Part shown: piece after piece, positions 7,311 through 16,686 of the stretch | Numbering within the stretch: position 1 is the first letter of the stretch | How the letters are laid out: each line of letters starts with the position of its first letter | Assembly (NCBI GenBank): GCA_019748295.1 | Contig: JAIEPT010000100.1 | Location: 1 to 43,551, forward strand | Source: Gemmataceae bacterium | GTDB taxonomy: Bacteria; Planctomycetota; Planctomycetia; Gemmatales; Gemmataceae | DNA: 43,551 nucleotides | Direction of reading: 5' to 3' | Program-made: the position numbers and the translations under genes | Notes under the pieces: generated by a model | Told to the model about the DNA's origin: nothing | What the model saw: only the letters and a program-made list of their open reading frames with translations | Database searches by the model: none

Positions 7311-9179
7311 TCAACTCATATTCATTCCGAGCAGGAACTCGGCGTTGACCTTCGTCTTTCTCAGACGCGTCGTGAGCATTTCCATGGCTTCCACCGGGTG
7401 CATGTCGCTGAGGACGCGACGCAAGATGCGGACGCGGTCCATGGCGTCGGGGTGGATGAGCAACTCTTCCTTGCGGGTGCCGGATCGATTGATGTCGATC
7501 GCGGGCCACACGCGCTTGTCCACTAGGCGGCGGTCAAGGTGGAGTTCCATGTTGCCCGTGCCCTTGAACTCCTCGAAGATCACTTCGTCCATGCGGCTGC
7601 CGGTATCGACGAGCGCGGTGGCGAGGATCGTCAGGCTGCCGCCTTCTTCGGTCTGACGGGCGGCTCCGAAGAAGCGCTTGGGCTTCTGCATCGCGTTCGT
7701 GTCGAGACCGCCGGAGAGCAGTTTGCCGCCGGAGGGGGCTTCGGTGTTGTGAGCGCGGGCCAAACGAGTGATCGAATCGAGCAGGATGATCACGTCGCGG
7801 CCATGCTCGACCAGGCGCTTGGCCTTTTCGAGAACGATGTCGCTGACGTGGATATGCTCGCTCGAAGGCTCGTCGAACGTGCTGGCGACCACTTCGCAGT
7901 TGGGGCCGGCAACGGTCCGCTGCATGTCGGTCACTTCCTCGGGGCGCTCGTCGATGAGGAGCACGATGAGGTAGGAGTCCGCGTGGTTCTTGAGCAGGCT
8001 CAGGGCCACCTTTTGCAGCAGGATCGTCTTGCCCGCGCGAGGCGGCGAGACGATGAGCCCGCGCTGCCCCATGCCGATAGGCGTCACCAGGTCGATGACG
8101 CGCATGTTGATTTCGTCGGGCGAAGTCTCGAACACAAGCCGGCGGTTCGGGTGCACCGGCGTCAGGTCCTCGAAGTTGGTCGGAGAGATCCGCTCTTCGG
8201 GGGCATGACCGTTGACGTTGTCCACCTGCATGAGGGCGAAGTTGTCTTGCCCTTCGACCGGCAGACGAATCGGACCTTCGACGATGAGGCCGGTTCGCAA
8301 GCCGAGTCGGCGGATTTGGCTCGGGGAGACGTAAATGTCTTCCGGCGAAGCCAGGTAGTTGTGGGCGACGCTACGGAGGAAACCATAGCCGTCCGGCAGA
8401 ACTTCGAGAGTGCCGGAGCCGCGAACCAGGATGCCTCGTTCGATTTGTCGGCGAACGACGCTGATGATGACCTGGCCTCGATTCATGCCGGTGTGCTCAT
8501 GAATGCCTTCGCGTTCGGCGTAGGCGAAGAGCTTCGGCATGGGCAGGCGGTAGAGATCGTCGAGGCGGGTGCTCGGCGGCTTTTCGCCTGGAGCAAGCTG
8601 AATGCGTTCGGGGCGAGCCGAACGTGCGTCGCGGCCATCGCCGTCGCGGCTGTCGCGCGTATCACGCGTGTCGCGACCGCGGAAATCGCGTGGCTCGCTC
8701 GGGCGTTCAGTGCGAACGTCCCGTACATCGCGGTCACGGTCAGTTCGTGGTTCGACGCGATTTCGGTCCGCGAGGGGGCGATCAGTGGCGGGACGATCAG
8801 GCGCGGGACGATCCGCGACAGGGCGTTCCGCTCGTTCCGCTCGTTCCGCTCGTTCCGCTCGTTCCGCTCGTTCCGCTCGTTCCGCTCGTTCCGCTCGTTC
8901 CGTTCGTTCAGGCCGTTCCGATCGTTCTGCTCGTTCGGAATCCCCCCGTTCGGAACCCGCTCGTTCGGAACCCGCTCGTTCGGAACGTTCCCGTTCCGCA
9001 GGCGGCGCGGGCGGAACCGGTGGAGGCGGCGCGGCAGCGGCGGCAGGGGCTTGCCCGGCTTCGCCAGAGGGGGCCGCGGATACGACTTTGCGAATGATGC
9101 GGCGTCGAACGACGCCGCCTGTGGTTGAAGAAGTGGTCGAAACGTTGCTCGATCCTTCGTCGCTACGAGCGACGGCCAT
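7311..9179 (-). CDS. rho: transcription termination factor Rho with E/R-rich N-terminal insertion
   Basis: A 622-residue RNA-dependent ATPase that ends transcription. The chosen start is ATG 9179, with a TTGGAGG ribosome site. Order: short N-terminus; Ala/Pro then Glu/Arg/Asp low-complexity region (about residues 40-195); Rho_N helices ([14 protein letters not shown], about 202-245); OB-fold RNA-binding domain ([13 protein letters not shown]); ATPase core with P-loop SPPRAGKT at 377-384, Walker [12 protein letters not shown]-loop [20 protein letters not shown] and R-loop region [12 protein letters not shown]. coli Rho is about 419 residues; the excess is the disordered insertion, a feature also known in some actinobacteria and planctomycetes. 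The insertion contains a 9-bp DNA tandem repeat giving Ala-Glu-Arg triplets. Transcribed alone with its own intrinsic terminator. Confidence 0.98.
   Translation of the reverse strand: MAVARSDEGSSNVSTTSSTTGGVVRRRIIRKVVSAAPSGEAGQAPAAAAAPPPPVPPAPPAERERSERAGSERAGSERGDSERAERSERPERTERAERAERAERAERAERAERAERAERPVADRPAPDRPATDRPLADRNRVEPRTDRDRDVRDVRTERPSEPRDFRGRDTRDTRDSRDGDGRDARSARPERIQLAPGEKPPSTRLDDLYRLPMPKLFAYAEREGIHEHTGMNRGQVIISVVRRQIERGILVRGSGTLEVLPDGYGFLRSVAHNYLASPEDIYVSPSQIRRLGLRTGLIVEGPIRLPVEGQDNFALMQVDNVNGHAPEERISPTNFEDLTPVHPNRRLVFETSPDEINMRVIDLVTPIGMGQRGLIVSPPRAGKTILLQKVALSLLKNHADSYLIVLLIDERPEEVTDMQRTVAGPNCEVVASTFDEPSSEHIHVSDIVLEKAKRLVEHGRDVIILLDSITRLARAHNTEAPSGGKLLSGGLDTNAMQKPKRFFGAARQTEEGGSLTILATALVDTGSRMDEVIFEEFKGTGNMELHLDRRLVDKRVWPAIDINRSGTRKEELLIHPDAMDRVRILRRVLSDMHPVEAMEMLTTRLRKTKVNAEFLLGMNMS
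8819..8910. repeat. 9-bp tandem repeat inside rho
   Basis: About nine to ten near-perfect copies of gttccgctc (plus strand) encode (Ala-Glu-Arg)n in the disordered insertion of Rho. Flanking variants (gttcgttc, gttcggaac) show older decayed units up to about 8990. The unit length is a multiple of three, so copy-number change keeps the frame. Confidence 0.9.
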
Positions 9180-9948
9180 GGCGTAACCTCCAAGAGACAT
9201 TGCGAAAGACCGCGGCGACAAACAGCGTCGGGCCCGGTCCAAGACACAAGCGAAAAAACAAACCCTGATTCCCGGACTACGCGTCCGGCAGATGGGCTCC
9301 GAACCAACAGGCGAACCGCGAACGACAAGGCGTTCGCCAGCTCAGCGGAGGGGTTCGGTCTGGTTCTGGTTCATGCTCATTTCAAGAGACGGAACAGGAC
9401 GGCTCGAAACATCCTTCCTCGATGTCCGATCGAGCCGATGGACTGCGAGTCCTCCACGAAGCTTCCTTGTCGTTAGAGACAGACTCGGCCTGGGCATCTT
9501 GGTCGCTGTGCGGGAAAATTGGAAGCGCAAATTGCGCCGAACATTGCTTTCGCTCGCACAGAGGGCGTCATACTCGGGTGCTGCTGCGGCAAGAAGCGCA
9601 GGTAAGCCGCGGAAACGCATTGCCAAGAGCGTATGCACCATTATGGCATTCTTTTCCGATTTGGAAAGAGGGATTCGGCCGGTTGCCCCGCTATTTGCCT
9701 GTTTTCGGACCCGCCAGCGGTCGAAAAACCGTAGAAGCCATACAACCTGGAAGACGCCTCTCCCAGGTTACGATTGCAAATTGCAGATTTCCAATTGCAA
9801 ATCGAAACGAGGCCCTCGCCTCTCCTCAATTTGCAATCTTCAATTTGAAATTCGAAATCCTTTGGTCTTCTTGCTTCTGATTTTGGATTGCATCTTTTGT
9901 TCCTGCGGTTCGGCAAGCTAGACTTGTGGTAGAGAGCGAGTACGCACC
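9180..9948. other. divergent intergenic region between rho and glgX
   Basis: 769 bases without a convincing gene. A long open frame at 9292-9921 shows no protein-like composition and runs through the AT-rich repeat at 9772-9859. The region should contain the rho and glgX promoters; rho is commonly autoregulated through a long leader, so a regulatory leader is possible, but I do not see a defined structure near the rho start. Confidence 0.5.
9772..9859. repeat. AT-rich imperfect inverted repeat
   Basis: The left arm gattgcaaattgcagatttc and the right arm ending caatttgaaattcgaaatc can pair imperfectly across a G+C-rich loop (aggccctcgcct). The AT-rich block contrasts sharply with the surroundings and consists of variations of ATTTGCAA/CAATTTG. 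It lies about 90 nt before the glgX start. Confidence 0.6.
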
Positions 9949-12045
9949 ATGTCCGTCATCCCCACTACCGTTGCCCGCGGAAGAGCCCTCCCTCTGGGAG
10001 CTTCGGCCACCACCAATGGCGTCAACTTCGCCATCCTCTGTCGCCATGGCACGGCTGTCAGCCTCGTGATCTTCCCGCTCGACAGCGACCATCCGCTGAG
10101 CGAAATCGCCCTCGATCCCCACGTCAATCGCACGGGCGATCACTGGCATGTGCTGGTCGCTCCGGTGCCCCTTTCCTTTCGCTATGCATGGCGAATCGAC
10201 GGTCCGGCGGGCCCGAAACATCGCTACAACCCGGACATCCTGCTGCTCGATCCCGCCTGCACCGCAGTCTCCGATGGAGCACGCTGGGGGCAGAACGGCC
10301 ATTACTTCCGCGGCCCCTGGTCCGGGGCACGGGGAACCCATCGTCGCAGCTTGTTCATTCGCCAGCCGTTCGATTGGCGCGAAGACGCGCCGATCAGAAC
10401 GCCGCTCGAAGATTCGATCATCTACGAACTCCATGTTCGCGGCTTCACGGCCCATCCGTCCTCCGGCGTGAGCAAGCCAGGCGCCTTCGCGGGATTGATC
10501 GAGAAAATTCCGCACCTGAAGGAACTCGGCGTCACCGCGGTCGAATTGCTGCCGGTGCACGAGTTCGACGAGGACGATTGCGTCTTCTCCAACCCGAAAA
10601 CAGGCGAATCGCTGCGCAATTTCTGGGGCTACAACAGCATCGCCTTCGCCGCCCCCAAGGCCGCCTACGCCTCCAAAGGCCCGGACGGCGGGCAGGTGAA
10701 CGAGTTCCGCGAGATGGTCCGCGCCTTCCATGAGGCGAAGATCGAAGTCTATCTCGATGTCGTGTTCAATCACACCGGCGAAGGGGACGACCGCGGCCGC
10801 ACCTATTCCTTCCGCGGACTCGACAACGAGCTTTACTACATGCTCGCCCCCAACGGCGAGTACATGAACTTCTCGGGCTGCGGCAACACGGTCAATTGCA
10901 ACCACCCCGTCGTCCGCGACATCATCCTCGCCTGCCTCCGCTTCTGGGTCGGCGACATGCATGTCGACGGCCTCCGCTTCGACCTCGCCTCCATCTTCGG
11001 CCGGGACTCGAAGGGGAACGTGCTCGTGGAACCGCCGATCGTCGAGATGATCGCGGAGGATGGGCTACTCGCGCACACGAAGCTGATCGCCGAACCCTGG
11101 GATGCGGTCGGCCTTTATCAGGTCGGCGGATTCCCGTGCGGCAAACGCTGGTCGGAATGGAACGGCCGATATCGGGACGACGTCCGCAAGTTCTGGCGCG
11201 GCGATCACGGCATGACTTGCGATCTGGCCACGCGCCTGTGCGGTTCGGCGGATCTCTACGAATGGTCCGGCCGAAGCCCCGCCCACTCCGTGAATTTCAT
11301 TACCTGCCATGACGGCTTCACGCTCAACGATCTCGTGTCCTACAACGAGAAACACAACGAGGCGAACGGCGAAAGCAATCGCGACGGGGCCAACGACAAC
11401 CATTCCTGGAACGGCGGCGTCGAAGGGCCGACGAACGACCAGATCATTCAGAAACTGCGAAATCGTCAGGCCCGCAACCTTTTCGCCACACTGATGCTCT
11501 CGCAAGGCACGCCGATGCTGCTCGCCGGCGACGAGTTTCTGCGGACGCAGCAAGGCAACAACAACGCCTGGTGCCAGGACAACGAGTTGAGCTGGATCGA
11601 CTGGTCGCTGAAGGATCAGAACGCCGATTTCTTCCGCTTCGCCCGCATGATGATCGCACTGCGAAAGCGGCACCCCGCCCTTCGTCGCCGCGAGTTCTTC
11701 AAAGGCCGCGGCCCGGAAGGCGTCTACGAGCCGGACATCATTTGGCACGGCGTGGAACCGTACCAGCCCGACTTCACCCACGGCAGCCGAACGCTGGCCT
11801 ACGCGATCAACGGCTCGATGACGGGGCGAGAACCCGACTCCGATTTCTTCGTCGCGTTCAATGCCTGGTCCGACACCGTCCGCTTCCGCCTGCCCCCTTC
11901 CCCCTCGGGTCGATCGTGGTTCCGAGTGGTGGATACCGCCGTCCCCGCGCCGCTCGACGTCGTGTCCGAGGCCGATGCGCAAGAACTGCCTCTGCAATTC
12001 GTCTACCCCGTCGCTGCTCACTCGCTGATCGTGCTGCTGGCGTAA
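9949..12045 (+). CDS. glgX: glycogen debranching enzyme GlgX (GH13)
   Basis: A 698-residue alpha-1,6-glucosidase that removes branches from phosphorylase-trimmed glycogen in the cytoplasm. An N-terminal CBM48/isoamylase-like domain (about residues 15-110) precedes the GH13 barrel. Catalytic residues are visible: nucleophile Asp345 in DGLRFDLAS, acid/base Glu382 in LIAEPWD, transition-state Asp455 in CHDGFTL. VVFNHTGEG is conserved region I. GNNNAWCQDNELSWIDW is a GlgX/isoamylase signature. Length is normal for the family. The downstream palindrome begins directly after the TAA stop and may end its transcript. No other glycogen genes are in the window. Confidence 0.96.
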   Translation: MSVIPTTVARGRALPLGASATTNGVNFAILCRHGTAVSLVIFPLDSDHPLSEIALDPHVNRTGDHWHVLVAPVPLSFRYAWRIDGPAGPKHRYNPDILLLDPACTAVSDGARWGQNGHYFRGPWSGARGTHRRSLFIRQPFDWREDAPIRTPLEDSIIYELHVRGFTAHPSSGVSKPGAFAGLIEKIPHLKELGVTAVELLPVHEFDEDDCVFSNPKTGESLRNFWGYNSIAFAAPKAAYASKGPDGGQVNEFREMVRAFHEAKIEVYLDVVFNHTGEGDDRGRTYSFRGLDNELYYMLAPNGEYMNFSGCGNTVNCNHPVVRDIILACLRFWVGDMHVDGLRFDLASIFGRDSKGNVLVEPPIVEMIAEDGLLAHTKLIAEPWDAVGLYQVGGFPCGKRWSEWNGRYRDDVRKFWRGDHGMTCDLATRLCGSADLYEWSGRSPAHSVNFITCHDGFTLNDLVSYNEKHNEANGESNRDGANDNHSWNGGVEGPTNDQIIQKLRNRQARNLFATLMLSQGTPMLLAGDEFLRTQQGNNNAWCQDNELSWIDWSLKDQNADFFRFARMMIALRKRHPALRRREFFKGRGPEGVYEPDIIWHGVEPYQPDFTHGSRTLAYAINGSMTGREPDSDFFVAFNAWSDTVRFRLPPSPSGRSWFRVVDTAVPAPLDVVSEADAQELPLQFVYPVAAHSLIVLLA

Positions 12046-12236
12046 GAGAGTGGTCCTCACGCTCCGCGTGAGGTCAGCGGCGATGTAAGGTCAGACAGGC
12101 GTGGAAACAAGTTTATTAACTTGTTTGAAATGGCCTCATTGCAGCCCATTCCGACAAGTTAATAAACTTGTCGCCACGAAAGGCACTTTCGACTTCGAAT
12201 CGCTGCTGACCTCACGCGGAGCGTGAGGACCGCTCT
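12046..12236. repeat. nested palindromes after glgX
   Basis: The outer arms (12046-12084 and about 12199-12236) are inverted copies of tggtcctcacgctccgcgtg plus aggtcagcggcgat. Each arm is itself a hairpin, CCTCACG-ctc-CGTGAGG. Between them sits a complete copy of a second family (12101-12185) with ACAAGTTTATTAACTTGT arms. The outer element starts one base after the glgX stop. One mobile element inserted in another is the simplest reading. Confidence 0.85.
12101..12185. repeat. ACAAGTTTATTAACTTGT palindrome, copy 1
   Basis: The left arm aacaagtttattaacttgtt and right arm gacaagttaataaacttgtc enclose about 28 nt of unrelated loop, followed by gccacgaaaggca. Each arm is a short palindrome in itself. 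A second copy with the same tail is at 39553-39644. Confidence 0.85.
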
Positions 12237-12333
12237 GGCCGCGTCGTGTTCGAAGAGTTCGCGCTTTCCGTCTGCTGCCGGCACGATACATTGATGCCGC
12301 CCGCCTTTTCGCCCTTCGCCATTCGAGGTTCGC

Positions 12334-13269
12334 GTGAGCACGTTTCCGCTCGACCGCGTCGACGACACCTATGCCGAGGCGTTTCGCAGCATCTACGCGG
12401 AAATCCTCATCACCGCCCGCGATCGAACTTGGCTCGACCATGCGCTTCATGCCGCCACGGGGAACGCATCGAGCAGCATTATGTGCGACTGCGAAGCCGC
12501 CGTCGATCGCCATGTCGGCCCGGGCGGCGACGAGTCGTTCGCCACGCCGGACGGCAGGCCCGGCGCCATCGTGCAGTTTCATGTGCCTCGTTTCCGCAAG
12601 GACCGGGCCGAGGCGCTCGAGCGATCGCTGCTCGTCCGCATCAGCCAAAACGTGCTGACGTGTGCGACGTCTGCCGCGTTCAACCTGCTTGATGAACCAA
12701 CCTGGTTCAAGCTGGGCCGCAAGCTCGCCTATTTCGGCGATGGCTTCCAGTTTCGGGCGGAGCGATATGGCCGCAAGGTGTGGGTGGTGCCGATCCTCGG
12801 AGGGGAGTTCGTGATCGACCGCCGCTTCGGCTACCGCGACGGCATCATGGGGGGCAATCTGTGGTTCTTCGGCAAAGACATGAATGCCGCGCTCGCTGCC
12901 GCGGAAAAGGCGGCTGCCGCGGCGAGCAAAATGCCCGGCGTGATTTTGCCCTTTCCGGGCGGCGTGGCCGCGAGCGGGTCGAAGGCGGGCAGCCGTTACA
13001 AGTTTTCGATCGCCAGCACGTATGAGGCTTTCTGCCCCACGTTGCGCGAGCAGTTGGGAGAGAAGTCGAAACTGCCGCCGGGCGTGGGCTCGGTGATGGA
13101 AATCATTCTCAACGGCCGCGATCTGCCGACGTTGACGAAAGCAACCCACGCGGCGATCGCGGCATCTCTCGACACGCCCGGTCTGGTCCGCATCTCGGCC
13201 GGCAACTACGGCGGCAGGCTGGGAAAAAGCTTCATCTACCTGCATCCCGAGAAGCAACCGCCGGTTTAG
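12334..13269 (+). CDS. ftr: formylmethanofuran:tetrahydromethanopterin formyltransferase
   Basis: A 311-residue enzyme, from GTG 12334, that transfers the formyl group between methanofuran-type and H4MPT carriers in C1 oxidation. Family signatures: DDTYAEAFRSIYAEILITAR at the start, SSSIMCDCEAAVD, TPDGRPGAIVQF, ISQNVLTCATSAAFN, RKLAYFGDGFQ, ILPFPGGVAASGSKAGSRYK, FCPTLREQLG and the end SAGNYGGRLGKSFIYLH. Length is that of archaeal Ftr (about 297) and methylotroph FhcD. The H4MPT pathway is known in planctomycetes. The usual partners (fhcA/B/C, mch) are absent here, so the gene stands alone beside glgX. Confidence 0.95.
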   Translation: MSTFPLDRVDDTYAEAFRSIYAEILITARDRTWLDHALHAATGNASSSIMCDCEAAVDRHVGPGGDESFATPDGRPGAIVQFHVPRFRKDRAEALERSLLVRISQNVLTCATSAAFNLLDEPTWFKLGRKLAYFGDGFQFRAERYGRKVWVVPILGGEFVIDRRFGYRDGIMGGNLWFFGKDMNAALAAAEKAAAAASKMPGVILPFPGGVAASGSKAGSRYKFSIASTYEAFCPTLREQLGEKSKLPPGVGSVMEIILNGRDLPTLTKATHAAIAASLDTPGLVRISAGNYGGRLGKSFIYLHPEKQPPV

Positions 13270-13362
13270 AGTCTAAGTGATTTTAGAGTCCAAGGATTTC
13301 GAAACAGGGCGAGGCCGGGGAGAGCGAGACGCTTCGCCTGCACCACCCCCAGAACGATTGCC

Positions 13363-15084
13363 CTATTCTTTGCGTTCGAAGACCACTTTGCCGCCGACCA
13401 TCGTCGTGAGCACGCGGATGCGCGATACCTCCTCCGTTGGGCAGGCCAGATAGTCGCGGTCGATAAGGATGAGGTCGGCGAGTTTGCCCGGCTCCAGGCT
13501 GCCTTTGATCTTCTCTTCGTGATGCAAATATGCGTTGTTGATCGTGTAGAGCCGCAGAGCCTCTTCTCGGGAGAGCGATTCCTCGGGATGGAGCACCAGC
13601 CCCTTCTCGGTCTTGCGCGTGAGGCACACTTCGATCGCAAGCCAAGGATCCCAGGGGTTGGTCGCCTTGCGCGGATCGAGCTTGATCATGTGGTCGCTGC
13701 CGCCGCCGATGACGGTGTGCTTCAGCCAACTCTTGTAAGGCTGAAACCAGCGAACCCGTTCGGCGCCGAGCACTTTGTGCAGCGTGGCTCCGTCTTTGTA
13801 AAGCCACGCGGGCTGGACGTCGGCGCAGACGCCGAGCTGTTCGCAACGCTTCAGGTTTCGGGCTGACGGGAAATTCGCGTGCGTGATGCAGAAGCGAAGA
13901 TCCTTGATCGGCGTGGTGCGGTCCACGAATTCGTAGGCATCGAGCAGCACATCCATGCCGCCTTCCCCCGCGCAGTGGGCCGTCACCGACCACTTCCGCT
14001 TCGCGGCTTCCGCGGCGAGAATCTTCGTCTGTTCCAGCGAGGTGAAGAGCAGGCCGCGGTAGTCGTTTTCGATGATCTGATACGTCTCGCCCGGCGGCCA
14101 GGGCTGACGCATGAACGCGGTGCCATTGAGCATGCCGCCATCGAGAAAGAATTTGATCGGCCCAATCTGCACCCATACGTCGCCGACGCCGCTCGGTCCG
14201 CCCAGCTTGTCGTCGCCCGGGAGTTGCTCCAGCCGTCGAGCGATCTCTTCGCGTGTTCCATAGGGGCTGAACGAACGCGAGCAGTTGATTCGCAGCGTCA
14301 GTTCGTCCGCCTTGCGCAGCGAGCGATACAGGTCCAGATCGCCGCGGCTGCCGGCCCGGTCGGCGATGCTGGTGATGCCGTGCTCGTTGTACATCGCGAA
14401 CAGGTTCTTCAGCGCCGTGCGTCGATCGATCTTGCCGGCCTTCTCGCCGGGCACGTTCTTCAGCACGCCGTAGGCGTTTCGCAGCATCCCGGTCGCCTCG
14501 CCCGTTTTCGGATCGCGGACGATGACGCCGTTGGCGGGGTTGGGCGTGTCGTTATCGATCTTCGAGACTTGCAGCGCCATGGAGTTGACGACCCCCGCAG
14601 GCCCCGCGTGATACAGCACGGGATGCTTCGGCGCGATCGCATCCAATTCCGCTTTCGTCGGGAAACGGGCCTCGGCCAGCCGTGTGGGAAACGCATACCG
14701 CAAGACGATCCATTCGCCTTCCGGCAGCGTCGCCGCCTTCTTGCGAACATAGGCGAATACGTCGTCAAGGCTCTTCAGATAAGGGATCTCTTCGTTCACC
14801 TCGCTCATCGCGGCGCCGGTGGGATGCGTGTGGCTGTCGTAGAGCCCCGGGAGCACGCAGCGACCGCGGGCGTCGATCACCTTGGTTTTGTCGCCGCGCG
14901 TTTTCAGCACCTCCGCATCGCTGCCGACCGCGAGAATCCTGTCGCCGCGGAGGGCGATGGCGGAGGCGATCGAGAACTTCGCATCGACCGTGAGCACCTT
15001 CGCGTTATGAAAGATCCAATCCGCCTCCTGAGCGTGAACCGAACCCATGGTGGCGAGCAGGACAAGGGCGGCGAGACGGCGCAT
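13363..15084 (-). CDS. exported amidohydrolase family 3 (YtcJ-like) protein
   Basis: A 573-residue metal-dependent hydrolase. ATG 15084 follows a GGAG site and opens a signal peptide, MRRLAALVLLATMGSVHAQE, so export is expected. Amidohydrolase_3 features: composite-domain start WIFHNAKVLTVD, metal site DSHTHPTG (His85 and His87), VTAHCAGEGG, CITHANF, and IGGGSDHMIKLDP with the metal/catalytic Asp. The end SLEPGKLADLILIDRDYLAC is typical of the family. The substrate is unknown; such enzymes act on imides, amides or formamides. It converges on ftr, with 93 nt between stops. Confidence 0.9.
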   Translation of the reverse strand: MRRLAALVLLATMGSVHAQEADWIFHNAKVLTVDAKFSIASAIALRGDRILAVGSDAEVLKTRGDKTKVIDARGRCVLPGLYDSHTHPTGAAMSEVNEEIPYLKSLDDVFAYVRKKAATLPEGEWIVLRYAFPTRLAEARFPTKAELDAIAPKHPVLYHAGPAGVVNSMALQVSKIDNDTPNPANGVIVRDPKTGEATGMLRNAYGVLKNVPGEKAGKIDRRTALKNLFAMYNEHGITSIADRAGSRGDLDLYRSLRKADELTLRINCSRSFSPYGTREEIARRLEQLPGDDKLGGPSGVGDVWVQIGPIKFFLDGGMLNGTAFMRQPWPPGETYQIIENDYRGLLFTSLEQTKILAAEAAKRKWSVTAHCAGEGGMDVLLDAYEFVDRTTPIKDLRFCITHANFPSARNLKRCEQLGVCADVQPAWLYKDGATLHKVLGAERVRWFQPYKSWLKHTVIGGGSDHMIKLDPRKATNPWDPWLAIEVCLTRKTEKGLVLHPEESLSREEALRLYTINNAYLHHEEKIKGSLEPGKLADLILIDRDYLACPTEEVSRIRVLTTMVGGKVVFERKE

Positions 15085-15194
15085 GGCGGCACTCCGGCGA
15101 ACGAAATCGATCCGCCGAATGTACCGCAACCATCAGGCGAGTGGGAGCACGATTCTTGTCGACAATCGTTAGAAAGCGGGCGGATGGCGTTTGG

Positions 15195-15309
15195 GTGGCA
15201 CGCCCTGAACGTAGCGAAGGGCGTGGTGAAGCACTCGAAACGTTTATGGAAATTGGATGCTGCGACAGCACCGCTTCCACGCCCTTCGCTACGTTCAGGG
15301 CGTGCCACA
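15195..15309. repeat. long palindrome with 32-bp arms
   Basis: The left arm 15195-15226 (gtggcacgccctgaacgtag ...) is the inverted complement of the right arm 15278-15309, virtually perfect. The loop is about 50 nt. It lies upstream of the amidohydrolase and downstream of lhgO. Confidence 0.9.
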
Positions 15310-15325
15310 CGTTCCGTCTACGCCG

Positions 15326-15389
15326 GTCTTCCGCTTGCGGCTTAGCGAGACCCGTGCTTTCTTCGAACGCTAAGCCGCAAGCGGAAGAC
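15326..15389. repeat. CGCTTGCGGCTTAGC palindrome, intact copy
   Basis: The left arm 15326-15347 (gtcttccgcttgcggcttag ...) pairs perfectly with 15368-15389 around a 20-nt loop, starting about 20 nt after the lhgO stop. Single arms or rearranged copies occur at 61-76 and 23207-23378. Confidence 0.9.
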
Positions 15390-15408
15390 GGAGGTTTCGA
15401 AACGAGTT

Positions 15409-16647
15409 TCAAGCGATTAGGGATCCAGCAGGATGACGCGTGGGCAGCGTGAAATTACGGCCCGCCATGTCCGCGATGGTGCGGCCGATCGCGATCGACG
15501 CGGTGGCGGCGGGGGAGGGGGCGTTGAGCACGTGGATCATGCGGTCGGCTTCCACGAAGCGGAAATCGTCCACGAGTTTGCCTTCGCGGTCGAGGGCCTG
15601 CGCACGCACGCCGGCACCGAAGGGGCGAATATCTTCCATGCGAAGCTCCGGCATCAGCCGTGCCAGCGCCTTGTGAAACGCCCGCTTCGACAGCGAGCGA
15701 TACATCTCGCCGAAACCCGTCTTCCAATGCTTGCGGGCCATCGCCCAAAATCCGCGGTAACGCATCATTTGGCCGATGTCGCGCAGCGAGATCTTCGACC
15801 AGCTGTAGCCCTCTCGGCATAGCGCCAGCACCGCATTGGGCCCGGCTTCGCGGTCGCCGTGGACCGTCTTCGTGAAGTGGACGCCAAGGAACGGAAACGC
15901 GGGGTCCGGCACCGGGTAGATGAGGCCCTTCACCAGATGTCGGCGTTCGGGGACGATCTCGTAGTATTCGCCGCGAAAAGGGACGATCTGCACGCCCGGA
16001 TCGACGCCGCACATGCGGGCGACGCGGTCCGATTGCAAGCCGCCGCAGTTGACGAGGTGCTTGGCGCGAAAGGGCCCCGCTTTCGTTTCAAGCACCAACT
16101 CGCCGGCATCGCGTGTGACCTTCGTCACCTGGGCGTCGACGCGAATCTCCGCTCCAAGATCACGCGCCAGCTCGGCATACTTGCGGCTCACCTGCTTGTA
16201 ATCGACGATGCCCGTTTCCGGAATCCACAACCCCGCGATGCCGGCGATGTGCGGTTCGCGTTCCTTGATCTCCTCGGGCCCGATCCGTCTCATGCCGGCG
16301 AGACCGTTCGCTTGCCCCTTGCGTTCGAGTTCGTCGAGGTTGGGCAATTCTCGCGGGTCGGTGGCCACGACGACTTTGCCGCAGCGTTCGTGCGTGATGC
16401 CGTGCTCTTCGCAGAAGCGGTACATCAGCTCGCGCCCTTTGGTGCAGTTGCGGGCGCGGTAGGAACCGGGGCGGTAATAGAGGCCGGAGTGGATGACGCC
16501 GCTGTTGTGCCCCGTTTGATGCTGGGCCAGATCCTTCTCGGTTTCGAGAACGACGACGGAAACGCCGAACCGTTCGACGAGGTTGAGTGCGACCGACAAC
16601 CCGACGATTCCGCCGCCGACCACGGCGACGTCGCGAACGCTGGCCAT
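15409..16647 (-). CDS. lhgO: L-2-hydroxyglutarate oxidase/dehydrogenase
   Basis: A 412-residue FAD enzyme of the DAO superfamily that oxidises L-2-hydroxyglutarate to 2-oxoglutarate. ATG 16647 has a GGAGG site seven bases upstream. The Rossmann FAD motif VAVVGGGIVGLSVALNL is at the N-terminus, followed by HQTGHNSGVIHSGLYYRPGS, the distinctive LhgO motif, then VPFRGEYYEI and IYPVPDPAFPFLGVHFT, both diagnostic. The C-terminal FAD-binding stretch is APSPAATASIAIG. In bacteria it is membrane-peripheral and feeds electrons to quinones. It follows nusG on the same strand but is separated by an intrinsic terminator and a palindrome, so it is not in that operon. Confidence 0.95.
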   Translation of the reverse strand: MASVRDVAVVGGGIVGLSVALNLVERFGVSVVVLETEKDLAQHQTGHNSGVIHSGLYYRPGSYRARNCTKGRELMYRFCEEHGITHERCGKVVVATDPRELPNLDELERKGQANGLAGMRRIGPEEIKEREPHIAGIAGLWIPETGIVDYKQVSRKYAELARDLGAEIRVDAQVTKVTRDAGELVLETKAGPFRAKHLVNCGGLQSDRVARMCGVDPGVQIVPFRGEYYEIVPERRHLVKGLIYPVPDPAFPFLGVHFTKTVHGDREAGPNAVLALCREGYSWSKISLRDIGQMMRYRGFWAMARKHWKTGFGEMYRSLSKRAFHKALARLMPELRMEDIRPFGAGVRAQALDREGKLVDDFRFVEADRMIHVLNAPSPAATASIAIGRTIADMAGRNFTLPTRHPAGSLIA

Positions 16648-16686
16648 GCAATGCCTCCATGATGGCGACGCGATTATCTTAGCGAC

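Larger units (their letters stand above)
15085..15408. other. intergenic gap filled by two palindromes
   Basis: 324 bases between the amidohydrolase start and the lhgO stop, almost entirely two adjacent palindromic elements (15195-15309 and 15326-15389). No gene is seen. The promoter of the amidohydrolase should lie in 15085-15190. Confidence 0.6.

Noticed and set aside
8819-8910. CRISPR array
   Set aside because: The repeats are contiguous 9-bp units in a coding region with no spacers.
9292-9921. Long open frame between rho and glgX
   Set aside because: Arg/Ser-rich composition with no domain-like pattern, and it runs through an AT-rich inverted repeat; probably noncoding.
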